A stretch of 64,000 bases of DNA, from the NCBI GenBank assembly GCA_009841265.1, contig VXMB01000009.1:789911-853910 (forward strand), in the 5' to 3' direction. The stretch comes from Gemmatimonadota bacterium. Lineage in GTDB: Bacteria > JAAXHH01. A program made the translations under genes and the position numbers. Shown piece by piece: positions 1-7,807 of the stretch (position 1 is the first letter of the stretch; every line of letters starts with the position of its first letter). The notes beneath the pieces are model-generated. The model was not told where the DNA came from. It made no database searches and was given only the letters and a program-made list of their open reading frames with translations.

Positions 1-1388
1 TGTTCCTCCCTGACGGTACGCCGCGCGCTCACTGCCGCAGTCTGCACGAATCACTGCTCCGGCTTCCCGTTGAAGAGCTCGTTCGCATGCAGGAACGGGT
101 CACCCATTCCTTTTCCAGCGAAGGCATCACGTTTACGGTATACGGCGGAGATGAAGCCGGCGAGCGCATCATGCCTGTCGACTGCCTGCCCCGGATCCTG
201 CCCGCCGAAGAATGGCGGCAGCTCGAATCCGGACTTGGCCAGCGGCTGAAGGCGTTGAACCGGTTTCTCGGCGACGTTTACGGTCCCGCCCGCATTGTCG
301 AAGACGGGGTCGTTCCGGTCGACCTGGTGCGCGGCTGTCCCCAGTACCGCGTCGAAATGCGGGGGGTGCCCGTTCCGCACGGGACGCATGTCGCGATCTG
401 CGGCACCGACCTGGTCCGCACGAATGAAGGATTCCACGTGCTCGAGGACAACCTGCGCGTGCCTTCCGGCGTATCCTACATGGTCGCCAACCGGAAAGCG
501 GTCAAGGCCAACCTGCGCCGGCTCTACCGCAGCTGCCGGGTGCGGGAAGTCGAGCAATACGGGCGAATGCTCCGCGAAACACTGAAGGAACTCGCGCCTC
601 GCGGGGACGACGATCCTTGCGTGGTGCTGATGACGCCCGGCGTATACAATGCGGCGTTTTACGAGCACATCTACCTGGCGCACGAGATCGGGGCGACCCT
701 GGTCGAGGGCCGGGATCTGCTGGTCGACGGCGGTTATGTGTACATGCGCACCACCTCGGGGCTCCAACGGGTTGACGTCATCTACCGCCGGGTGGACGAC
801 GATTTCCTGGACCCGCTCGTATTCCGGCCGGATTCCCTGCTGGGCCTCCCGGGCCTCATGGGCGTCTACCGGGCCGGGAACGTCACCCTGGTGAACGCGC
901 CGGGCACGGGCGTCGCGGACGACAAGAGCGTATACGCATACGTTCCCGACATGATCCGCTATTACCTGGCCGAAGAACCGCTGCTGCAAAACGTGAAGAC
1001 CTATATCTGCCGCCGGCCGGAGGACCTGGAATTCACCCTGGACAACCTTCATGACCTCGTCGTGAAGCGGGTGGGCGAGTCGGGGGGATACGGCATGCTG
1101 GTCGGGCCGGAATCGACGCCTGATGAACGGGAAGCCTGCGCCCGTGATTTGCGGGAAAACCCCGCGGACTTCATTTCGCAGCCCGTACTGGACCTTTCGC
1201 GCGCGCCCTGCCTGATCGGGGGCCGTGCCGCGGCGCGGCACGTGGACCTGCGGCCCTTCGTGCTCCATGGCCGCGAGACGCGTATCGTGCCGGGTGCATT
1301 CTGCCGGGTCGCGCTGCGTGAGGGCAGCCTGGTCGTGAACTCCAGCCAGGGTGGCGGAGGCAAGGACGTCTGGGTACTGGGGGACTGA
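1..1388 (+). CDS. Circularly permuted ATP-grasp (type 2) protein, 5' end outside window
   Basis: This is a circularly permuted ATP-grasp protein of the DUF404/DUF407 type, predicted to be a peptide-forming amidoligase. An ATG lies at 87, but the frame is open from base 3 and the residues before that ATG (DGTPRAHCRSLHESL) read as family sequence, so the true start lies left of the window. Recognisable blocks are LEDNLRVPSG (nucleotide site), VKRVGESGGYGM and the C-terminal LRPFVLHGRE. The TGA touches the ATG of the next gene (1389), so translation is coupled. Families of this kind recur with alpha-E and transglutaminase proteins, exactly as here. The substrate is unknown. Confidence 0.9.
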   Translation, partial: FLPDGTPRAHCRSLHESLLRLPVEELVRMQERVTHSFSSEGITFTVYGGDEAGERIMPVDCLPRILPAEEWRQLESGLGQRLKALNRFLGDVYGPARIVEDGVVPVDLVRGCPQYRVEMRGVPVPHGTHVAICGTDLVRTNEGFHVLEDNLRVPSGVSYMVANRKAVKANLRRLYRSCRVREVEQYGRMLRETLKELAPRGDDDPCVVLMTPGVYNAAFYEHIYLAHEIGATLVEGRDLLVDGGYVYMRTTSGLQRVDVIYRRVDDDFLDPLVFRPDSLLGLPGLMGVYRAGNVTLVNAPGTGVADDKSVYAYVPDMIRYYLAEEPLLQNVKTYICRRPEDLEFTLDNLHDLVVKRVGESGGYGMLVGPESTPDEREACARDLRENPADFISQPVLDLSRAPCLIGGRAAARHVDLRPFVLHGRETRIVPGAFCRVALREGSLVVNSSQGGGGKDVWVLGD

Positions 1389-2357
1389 ATGCTGTCCAGA
1401 AGCGCACAGGGCCTGTACTGGATGGGCCGGTATCTCGAACGCGCCGCGCACCTCAGCCGGCTGATGCAACTGCAGGTGGAAACGCTGGTGGACCGTCCGC
1501 TGCGCGAGATCCACTTCGGATGGAACCGCGTGTACAACAGCATGAACCAGTTCCCACCCGCCGGTACGCTGGAAGCCTTCGGGAGCGACGACTACGCGCT
1601 GGCCGACTCCTATACCCTGGCCGATCACCTTACTTTCGAATCCACGAATCCGGATTCCATATGGAACTGCTTCGCGTACGCCCGGGAAAACGCGCGGCAG
1701 GTCCGCAATTACATCAGCGCCGAGATGTGGCTGTCGCTGAACATGACCTTCCTGCGCCTGCAGGGATTGACTATCCAGGAGATATGGAAGACGGCCCCGG
1801 AGTCTTTCTACGCGGGAACGGCAAAGGATATAGCCACCTTCACCGGCGTGGCCGAGGCGACCATGTACCGCGATGAAGGGTGGCATTTCATCCAGCTGGG
1901 CAGATACATGGAACGGGTGCAGCTTTCCGCGTCGATCCTGTTGTCGCAGATTGCGGCGCAGGACGGGCAGGACGAATCGTTCGACGCGGACTGGGCGAAC
2001 CTGCTGCACGTGTTCCGCGCCTTCGACGCCTACGTGCATTCCTACAGCGTAGTGGTTCAGCCCGGACAGGTGCTCGACCTGATCGTAACGGACGAACTGC
2101 TTCCGGGTTCGGTACGCCGGTCCCTCGACGGGATCGCCTCCGTGCTGGACGCCATTGGTCCGGGTCCGTCGCCCGGTGCGGGCAGGGAAGCGGCGGCGCT
2201 CAGTGCCTCCCTTTGCGCGGTCGTCCGGGACGGCAGGAACGACGTTTCGGCATGGCGCACCACGCTGGAACAGGTGAACGGCGACAGCCGGAAGCTTCAT
2301 CAGCAAATTATGGACGTCTACATCGCCTATCCCCTGGAATCCCTGTCTGTACGCTGA
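1389..2357 (+). CDS. Alpha-E domain protein (DUF403)
   Basis: A 322-residue, mostly alpha-helical protein that begins with the family signature MLSRSAQGLYWMGRYLERA. The alpha-E family has no proven activity. It is nearly always encoded beside circularly permuted ATP-grasp and transglutaminase-like proteins and is thought to act with them in building or trimming a peptide-like product. The ATG follows the stop of the ATP-grasp gene without a gap, and the transglutaminase gene starts 5 bases after its TGA. No signal peptide or membrane segment is visible, so it is probably cytoplasmic. The length is typical of the family. Confidence 0.9.
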   Translation: MLSRSAQGLYWMGRYLERAAHLSRLMQLQVETLVDRPLREIHFGWNRVYNSMNQFPPAGTLEAFGSDDYALADSYTLADHLTFESTNPDSIWNCFAYARENARQVRNYISAEMWLSLNMTFLRLQGLTIQEIWKTAPESFYAGTAKDIATFTGVAEATMYRDEGWHFIQLGRYMERVQLSASILLSQIAAQDGQDESFDADWANLLHVFRAFDAYVHSYSVVVQPGQVLDLIVTDELLPGSVRRSLDGIASVLDAIGPGPSPGAGREAAALSASLCAVVRDGRNDVSAWRTTLEQVNGDSRKLHQQIMDVYIAYPLESLSVR

Positions 2358-2361
2358 CGCC

Positions 2362-3267
2362 ATGGCCGAAAACGTGCGATACCGGATCGAGCATGTCACG
2401 AAGTACCGCTATTGCTTCCCCGTGCGAAACTGCGCCATGTCCCTGGCGCTCAGACCGCTCGAGGACCGCAGGCAGCGTGTCACCGCATTCCGGATCGGGA
2501 CGGAACCGGAAGGCTCGGTTTTTCCGATCTCGGACGCCTTCGGCAATACGCGACACCAGCTTCACCTGAACCGCATTCACCAGTCGCTGTCCATCACCGC
2601 GCGCTCCACGGTGGAGGTTACGCCACGGGACGCACCGCCCGAGGAGTGCGAAGAAGGCGCCTGGGAGATCATCCGGGGCTGGCGCGACTCGTTCCACCAA
2701 CGGGACTTTATGGATCACAGCGGCCTGGCCCTTCCTTCGCCCGCACTGGAGAGGTTCGTGCAACAGAGCGGCATAACACCCGCAGGCGACCCGCTGGCCG
2801 CGCTGAAACAGCTGTCCGGTGCACTCTACGAGCGCTTCGAGTACGTGCCTGGGAGCACCACGATCTCTTCCACGATCGAACACATCCTGGATACCGGCCG
2901 TGGCGTATGCCAGGATTACGCCCACGTCATGATCGCTGTCGCGCGGACCTGGGGTATTCCCGCCCGATACATATCCGGTTATCTCCATGACGAGTCCGCG
3001 GCTGGCGGGGGAACGACCTCGCACGCCTGGGTGGAGTGCCGGCTGCCCGGACCCGGCTGGACGGGATTCGATCCCACGAATGCGACGCTGGCCGACGAAC
3101 GCCACGTACGGGTGGCGGTGGGGCGGGATTACCAGGACGTGTCCCCCACGCGAGGCGTACTGTTCGGAGGGGGCGATATCGAGCTTGAAGTGGAGGTGAG
3201 TATGGATACAATACCGGAAAACCTTGCCGATTCATCCAATTCGATGCACGAGGAGCCGCAACGATGA
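2362..3267 (+). CDS. Transglutaminase-like cysteine protease family protein
   Basis: A 301-residue protein with the bacterial transglutaminase N-terminal domain (about residues 5-90, starting VRYRIEHVTKYRY) and a transglutaminase core. The Cys-His-Asp triad is visible as GVCQDYAH (Cys near 187), SHAWVEC (His) and FDPTNATLAD (Asp). Proteins of this type are papain-fold peptidases or acyl transferases. Third gene of the ATP-grasp operon; its last codons overlap the start of the hydrolase gene in an ATGA (3264-3267). It is expected to cut or transfer the amide product of the ATP-grasp enzyme; the actual substrate cannot be read from sequence. Confidence 0.9.
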   Translation: MAENVRYRIEHVTKYRYCFPVRNCAMSLALRPLEDRRQRVTAFRIGTEPEGSVFPISDAFGNTRHQLHLNRIHQSLSITARSTVEVTPRDAPPEECEEGAWEIIRGWRDSFHQRDFMDHSGLALPSPALERFVQQSGITPAGDPLAALKQLSGALYERFEYVPGSTTISSTIEHILDTGRGVCQDYAHVMIAVARTWGIPARYISGYLHDESAAGGGTTSHAWVECRLPGPGWTGFDPTNATLADERHVRVAVGRDYQDVSPTRGVLFGGGDIELEVEVSMDTIPENLADSSNSMHEEPQR

Positions 3268-5198
3268 ATGACCTGGACCGGCCGTCGCACGCGGTGGACA
3301 CGCTGAAGGCTTACTTGCTGAGCCGTATCCCTCGATTTGACCTTCCCGATGCTGCGACCTGGGAGGAAGAGGCCGGTAAGTTGCGACAGACCGTGCTGGA
3401 AGAAGTGATTTTCAAGGGCGTGCCCGATGCGTGGCGAAACGGCACGCCCGACGTCGAGTGGAGCGACGTGATCGAAACGGGCAATGGGTACCGGATTCGC
3501 AAGCTGACCTACCGCGCGCTGCCCGGTCAGTCCGATCAGCCCGGTCAGTCCGGTCAGCCCGGCCTGGTCATCCCGGCTCTGCTTTACGAACCGGATGAAC
3601 CGACGGATTCGGCGCCGGGCGTGTTGAACCTGAACGGGCATGTGGGCCCGCCGGGCAAGGCGGTAGACTACAAGCAGATACGTTGCGTCAACCTGGCCCG
3701 CCGGGGCGTATTTGCGCTGAATCCGGAGTGGCTGAGCTTCGGAGAACTGCAGGGCCCGGGCTACCAGCACAACAACGCGAGCTACCTGGATCTGTGTGGT
3801 GTGGCCGGCATTGCCGTGTTCTACCTGGTCATGTGCCGCGCGCTGGAGGTGCTGCTGGCCCTGGAGCAGGTCGACCCGGAGCGTGTCGCCGTGACCGGAC
3901 TGTCCGGCGGAGGCTGGCAGACGATCGTGCTCGCCGCCCTGGACACGAGGGTGCGCCTCGCCGCGCCCAATGCCGGTTACATTGGCCTGGACAGCCGCGT
4001 CAACCACCGGGCCGACCGGGGTGACATCGAACAGAACGCATCGGACCTCGCCGCGACGGCCGACTATCCCATGCTAACGGCCCTGCTTGCGCCCCGTCCG
4101 GCCCTGCTGATGTATAACGAATATGACGATTGTTGCTTCCAGACCGCCAGGGCGCGTCCCTCGGTCTATGAACCGGTTCAGCCGCTGTACGCTTCGCTCG
4201 GAAGACCGGACGCCTTTGCATTCCATAACAACCTGGATCCGGGCACCCACAACTACGAGCGGGAACACCGGGAGCGCTTCTACGGGTTCTTGAACCGGCA
4301 TTTCCTGGACGGCCGGCCTGGCGCGCTGTCCCGCGACGTAGAGATTCCCTCGGAAGACGAAGTCCGCACCGAAGAAGCACTGTGGGTCGGAACGCCGGCG
4401 GATAACGCCGATTTCGTCTCCCTGGCCCGGTCCCTGGCCCGTGGACTGAAACGCCGGAAGCCGCCGGAGGATCCCGCCGCGTTCTCCCGGTGGCAGGCGG
4501 CGGGCAGGGAACGGCTGACGTCCTTGCTGCGTTACCGGCCCCTGACCGTTGAACGCGTGACCGGTCAGGCTTCGCGCACAGGAAACGGCCGCCGGCCGGA
4601 ATACGCCTGTTACCATTTGCGGGACGGATGGGAACTACCCGCCGTGACCACCGTACCCACGGGCCAAGGTACCGGAAAGAAGCGTCTGATCCTGGCGGAT
4701 GAAGGGCGGCAGGGAACGGAAGCCCTGGCAGAGGAAGCCCTGCGGGACCAGGTCACGGCCACGGAGGTGGAAGTGGTCATGCAGGGCGCCTGCGGACTGG
4801 GCAAGGCGCCACATCAGTGGACGATGATGATGGCGTCGAGCGGAGGCAGGATGCTGGGTCTCCAGGTCGCCCAGCTCGCGGCGGTCATGCATCACATGAG
4901 CCGGGCCCGTCCGGACCCGGCCCGTCCGGGCGTGGCGGCCCCGCTGGGGCTTGCGGCGCAAGGTCCCGTGTCTTCGGTGATCGCCCTGATGGCAGCGTCC
5001 CTTTGCGGCCAAGCGGTCGATGAAATCATACTGCATCGCGGCCTTGCCAGCCTGCACCGGCTGATCGATGAGCCCGGACGATACGAATCTCTCTCGCCTC
5101 TCTTCTGCTTCGGACTGCTGGCCGAGTTCGATATCGAGGATCTCATCGCACTGGTCCGCCCCGCCCGGGTCGAACTCAAATCGTCCACCGAGCTGTAA
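3264..5198 (+). CDS. Tandem alpha/beta hydrolase, second domain lacking the nucleophile
   Basis: A 644-residue protein. The first half is an acetyl-xylan-esterase-like alpha/beta hydrolase with oxyanion motif NLNGHVG, nucleophile elbow GLSGGG, acid in MYNEYDDC and His in DPGTHNY. The second half (about 420-640) echoes the fold (RLILADEG, GLAAQGPVSS, LLAEFDIEDLIALVRP), but its elbow has no serine, so it looks like a degenerate duplicate. The ATG overlaps the transglutaminase stop, which puts it in the same transcript. A 9-base tandem repeat at 3522-3566 adds a PGQ/SDQ/PGQ/SGQ stretch near residue 90. The substrate is probably an ester, but is not known. Confidence 0.82.
   Translation: MNDLDRPSHAVDTLKAYLLSRIPRFDLPDAATWEEEAGKLRQTVLEEVIFKGVPDAWRNGTPDVEWSDVIETGNGYRIRKLTYRALPGQSDQPGQSGQPGLVIPALLYEPDEPTDSAPGVLNLNGHVGPPGKAVDYKQIRCVNLARRGVFALNPEWLSFGELQGPGYQHNNASYLDLCGVAGIAVFYLVMCRALEVLLALEQVDPERVAVTGLSGGGWQTIVLAALDTRVRLAAPNAGYIGLDSRVNHRADRGDIEQNASDLAATADYPMLTALLAPRPALLMYNEYDDCCFQTARARPSVYEPVQPLYASLGRPDAFAFHNNLDPGTHNYEREHRERFYGFLNRHFLDGRPGALSRDVEIPSEDEVRTEEALWVGTPADNADFVSLARSLARGLKRRKPPEDPAAFSRWQAAGRERLTSLLRYRPLTVERVTGQASRTGNGRRPEYACYHLRDGWELPAVTTVPTGQGTGKKRLILADEGRQGTEALAEEALRDQVTATEVEVVMQGACGLGKAPHQWTMMMASSGGRMLGLQVAQLAAVMHHMSRARPDPARPGVAAPLGLAAQGPVSSVIALMAASLCGQAVDEIILHRGLASLHRLIDEPGRYESLSPLFCFGLLAEFDIEDLIALVRPARVELKSSTEL
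3522..3566. repeat. 9-base tandem repeat inside the hydrolase gene
   Basis: Five consecutive 9-base units (cccggtcag, tccgatcag, cccggtcag, tccggtcag, cccggcctg) run in frame and encode PGQ, SDQ, PGQ, SGQ and PGL, a flexible loop. The unit length is a multiple of three, so expansion or loss would leave the gene intact. Confidence 0.85.
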
Positions 5199-5213
5199 TG
5201 CGGCATGCAACTA

Positions 5214-5235
5214 CATTGTGGACTGGACTACAATG
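5214..5235. terminator. Possible hairpin between convergent genes
   Basis: A perfect 6-base inverted repeat CATTGT/ACAATG with a 10-base loop sits in the 29-base gap between two convergent genes and covers the stop codon of the GT9 gene. There is no U-tract, so a role in termination is only suggested by its position. Confidence 0.3.
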
Positions 5236-6478
5236 CGGACCGGATAGCCTCAATGACCAGCCGGGAAGGCAACGTGCGAAGGCAGAGGGCGCCCCGGGTG
5301 ACCGTCGACGTGAGGGGTTCGTGCCGGCAGGTCATGAAACAACCCCGGCACGGCAGGTAGTCCGGATGTACGACGGTGTGCAGGTTCCTGTAACCGTAGC
5401 TGTCCGGATAGGGAAAGAAGTATCCGAGGTGGCTGTCCGGACAGACACATACCGTGGGTGTTCCCATGACCGTCGAGATATGGCTCAGTCCCGAGTCCAG
5501 CCCGACAAACAGGCGTGCTTCCCGTATCAACTTCATCGCCCCGGATATATCTGTTTCGATCACGCGAACGCCTTGCGACGCAGTCCGGCTCATTTCGTCG
5601 GCCCTGCCGGGCTCGACCAACGCGACAAACTGCAATTCAGGGAATGCGCGGATCGTCTCCGCCCATAGCGCCGGCGGGTAGTCCTTCCTCCGATTGTCGC
5701 TGCGGGGTTGCCACGCCACGTACTCCCCGGGTTCGACCCCGAACCGATGGCATGCGTCGGCGCCCGATCTGACATGATCCAGATCCGGCCGCCACGCTTC
5801 CCTGCCGTCCGTTTCCACGCCACAATGCCCCAGCACGCGACGGAGGTAATGGGCGTTGTGATGCAGTAAATGACTTGGGGCGCTGTCCTCTCCGCCGCCA
5901 TCACCGTCCTCGTACTTCGGCACGACCTCGTACCCGGCCGGATAGGGCCGTTCCGGCGCCAGGTCTTCGCCGAGATGGTATCCTTCGTAGACGAATTTGC
6001 GGTCCGCCCGCACCTCGGAAAGCACGGCATCCAGGGTGAAAAGCCCGCCGTAGAAGGTGTGGATGTCCGCGATGACGCACCGGAACGACCGGTTTGCGAT
6101 CCCTTCGAGCGACGCGGCCGGGGCGCCTTCGGATCCGGTCGGGTGTGCGGCCGGTTCGCCTTCGGACCCGGTCAGGCGCGCGGCCGGTTCGGGGAACGGC
6201 AGGAAGGCGTCCACGTGCGGCTCGACGAGCGGCCTCACGCGCGACCTTCCCAGGAACCAGACCGGACTGGGGTGAAACCACCGCCGCATCCGCTTGAGAT
6301 GCCCGGTGGCCAGGACCACGTCTCCGATCCGTCCCCATGCCACGTATAGCACGGGTCTGGGTTCCGGGTCCCGCGTTGGTGCAACCCGGACCGTCCAGTG
6401 CCTGTTTTCACGGCGCGATATCCGGTTCCGGTACGCGAAGTAGAGCCGGTACGCGATGTTGTTGATCGTTTTCCACAT
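5228..6478 (-). CDS. Glycosyltransferase family 9 (heptosyltransferase-like)
   Basis: A GT9 enzyme, which usually transfers ADP-heptose to the lipopolysaccharide inner core at the inner face of the cytoplasmic membrane. Visible family blocks are YVAWGRIGDVVLATGHL (N-terminal Rossmann start, about residue 45), YVAWQPRSDNRRKDYP, and LFVGLDSGLSHISTVMGTPTV (nucleotide-sugar site). I start at ATG 6478; an in-frame GTG at 6496 is also possible, and neither has a good ribosome site. An 11-residue tandem repeat (PTGSEGA-type units) interrupts the N-terminal domain. It stands alone, convergent with the hydrolase gene, so the acceptor sugar cannot be deduced. Confidence 0.82.
   Translation of the reverse strand: MWKTINNIAYRLYFAYRNRISRRENRHWTVRVAPTRDPEPRPVLYVAWGRIGDVVLATGHLKRMRRWFHPSPVWFLGRSRVRPLVEPHVDAFLPFPEPAARLTGSEGEPAAHPTGSEGAPAASLEGIANRSFRCVIADIHTFYGGLFTLDAVLSEVRADRKFVYEGYHLGEDLAPERPYPAGYEVVPKYEDGDGGGEDSAPSHLLHHNAHYLRRVLGHCGVETDGREAWRPDLDHVRSGADACHRFGVEPGEYVAWQPRSDNRRKDYPPALWAETIRAFPELQFVALVEPGRADEMSRTASQGVRVIETDISGAMKLIREARLFVGLDSGLSHISTVMGTPTVCVCPDSHLGYFFPYPDSYGYRNLHTVVHPDYLPCRGCFMTCRHEPLTSTVTRGALCLRTLPSRLVIEAIRSAL
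6121..6186. repeat. 33-base tandem repeat inside the GT9 gene
   Basis: Two adjoining imperfect 33-base units (6121-6153 and 6154-6186) with partial copies at both sides. Each contains the core cttcgga followed by ccggtc and ends gcggccg. They encode 11-residue units of the type PAAxxTGSEGx on the minus strand and keep the frame. Confidence 0.8.
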
Positions 6479-6582
6479 AACATGTCGACGGTGCACGGCG
6501 TGGTTCGCCGGCCATGGTATCGACCTCGCTGCGGACCGCTGTTTTATTGAATGATGCCCCGTCCCCTTTTGTATAGATGTAC

Positions 6583-6611
6583 TTGACAGGATGTCCTGAT
6601 ATTACGTTATT
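6583..6611 (+). promoter_or_regulatory. Candidate promoter of the RND efflux operon with palindromic spacer
   Basis: A perfect -35 TTGACA (6583-6588) is followed after 17 bases by GTTATT, a poor -10. The inverted repeat CAGGA-TG-TCCTG (6587-6598) lies between them, where a repressor could bind. A second small hairpin, CGACG-TTGGC-CGTCG (6630-6644), and two direct copies of AGATATACAA (6661-6670 and 6672-6681) fill the leader before the ribosome site. Confidence 0.5.
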
Positions 6612-6694
6612 TCGGCCGTCCCGGCAAGTCGACGTTGGCCGTCGGAAACGGTACATGCTTAGATATACAAAAGATATACAAGGAGCGGGCATCG

Positions 6695-7762
6695 ATGATC
6701 AACCGCGCCAGGCACTGGGTGGGTTCGGCCGCATGCATGGTCGGCATACTGGCGGCCGCGGGCTGCAGTGAAAGCGGCAGCGCCGCCAACGAAGCGTCCG
6801 CCGTGGAGGAAACGCGGTCTGTAAACGTGGTGACCCGGGTGGTCGAGCCCCGGGAATTCATCAATCATCTCAGACTGGTGGGCGAGGTCAAGCCGGTCCG
6901 GCGCGTCGTGGTGAGTATTGAAGCAACCGGACTGGTAAGGCGCATTGAGGTCGAGAAAGGCGAGTCTGTGCGGCAGAACGCCGTGCTGGCCAGGCTTGAC
7001 GACGAGCTGCTCAAGGCGGCCGCGGACGAGGCCGAAGCGGCCGTAAACGCCAGCGGCCTGACCCTGCGCAACCAGGAGCGGCTATTGGAGCAGAAAGCGC
7101 TGGCCGAGTCCGTTTACCTCGACACCAAGTACCGCCACGACATAAATCTCGCAAGGCATCAACAGGCCCAGACCTACCTCAGCAAGACCGTTATCCGGGC
7201 CCCGATCTCCGGGGTGGTGGACAGCCGCAATCTCGAGGTGGGCGAACTGGCAACGCCCGGAAGGGAGTTCATGGACCTTGTGGAGATCGACCGGGTCAAG
7301 ATCGTGGCCGGTGTCCCTGAACGTCATTTGAAACACGTCACCGACGGCACGCGGGCTACCCTGACGTTTCCCGCTTATCCGGACGTTACCCTGGAAGCGG
7401 ACATCTCCTATATCGGAACGACGCTGGACCCGGACAGCCGAACCGTACCCGTGGAAATCACGCTGGACAATCCGGCGCACCGGCTCAAGCCCGAAATGGC
7501 CGTCACCATCCGCGTGGTCAAAGACAACATACCGGCAGGCATCGTCATCCCCCAGGACGCCGTTATCGACACCGATCAGGGCCGGATCGTGTTTTTGGCA
7601 GACCAGAACGTCGCCCGTTCCGTACCGGTTGAACTCGGTTCGACTTCCGGCGACCAGGTGCTGGTAACGAATGGGCTTGCGACGGGCGATACCCTCATTG
7701 TCGTCGGCCACCGGAACCTGGTAAACGGTGAAACCATTCAGGTCAGAAACGAAGGGATGTAG
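6695..7762 (+). CDS. RND efflux periplasmic adaptor lipoprotein
   Basis: A 355-residue membrane-fusion (HlyD/AcrA-type) protein that links an RND pump to an outer-membrane channel. I start at ATG 6695 because AGGAG at 6681-6685 lies 9 bases upstream and the product then begins with a lipoprotein signal, MINRARHWVGSAA... ending in the lipobox LAAAGC. A biotinyl-lipoyl-like half (VVVSIEATGLVRRIEVEKGE), a short hairpin, the second lipoyl half (TVIRAPISGVVDSRNLEVGE) and beta-barrel and membrane-proximal domains follow in the usual order. The permease and TolC genes lie directly downstream in the same direction. Confidence 0.93.
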   Translation: MINRARHWVGSAACMVGILAAAGCSESGSAANEASAVEETRSVNVVTRVVEPREFINHLRLVGEVKPVRRVVVSIEATGLVRRIEVEKGESVRQNAVLARLDDELLKAAADEAEAAVNASGLTLRNQERLLEQKALAESVYLDTKYRHDINLARHQQAQTYLSKTVIRAPISGVVDSRNLEVGELATPGREFMDLVEIDRVKIVAGVPERHLKHVTDGTRATLTFPAYPDVTLEADISYIGTTLDPDSRTVPVEITLDNPAHRLKPEMAVTIRVVKDNIPAGIVIPQDAVIDTDQGRIVFLADQNVARSVPVELGSTSGDQVLVTNGLATGDTLIVVGHRNLVNGETIQVRNEGM

Positions 7763-7807
7763 CACGGTGACCGCGTTTGCCGAGAGCGTCCACGGGAGTA
7801 TTTCCAT

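Noticed and set aside
51..2399. A 782-codon open frame on the minus strand opposite the ATP-grasp and alpha-E genes
   Set aside because: It is a shadow of high-GC codon use. The plus-strand products are intact members of known families, and the antisense translation is Arg/His/Gly-rich without any recognisable domain.
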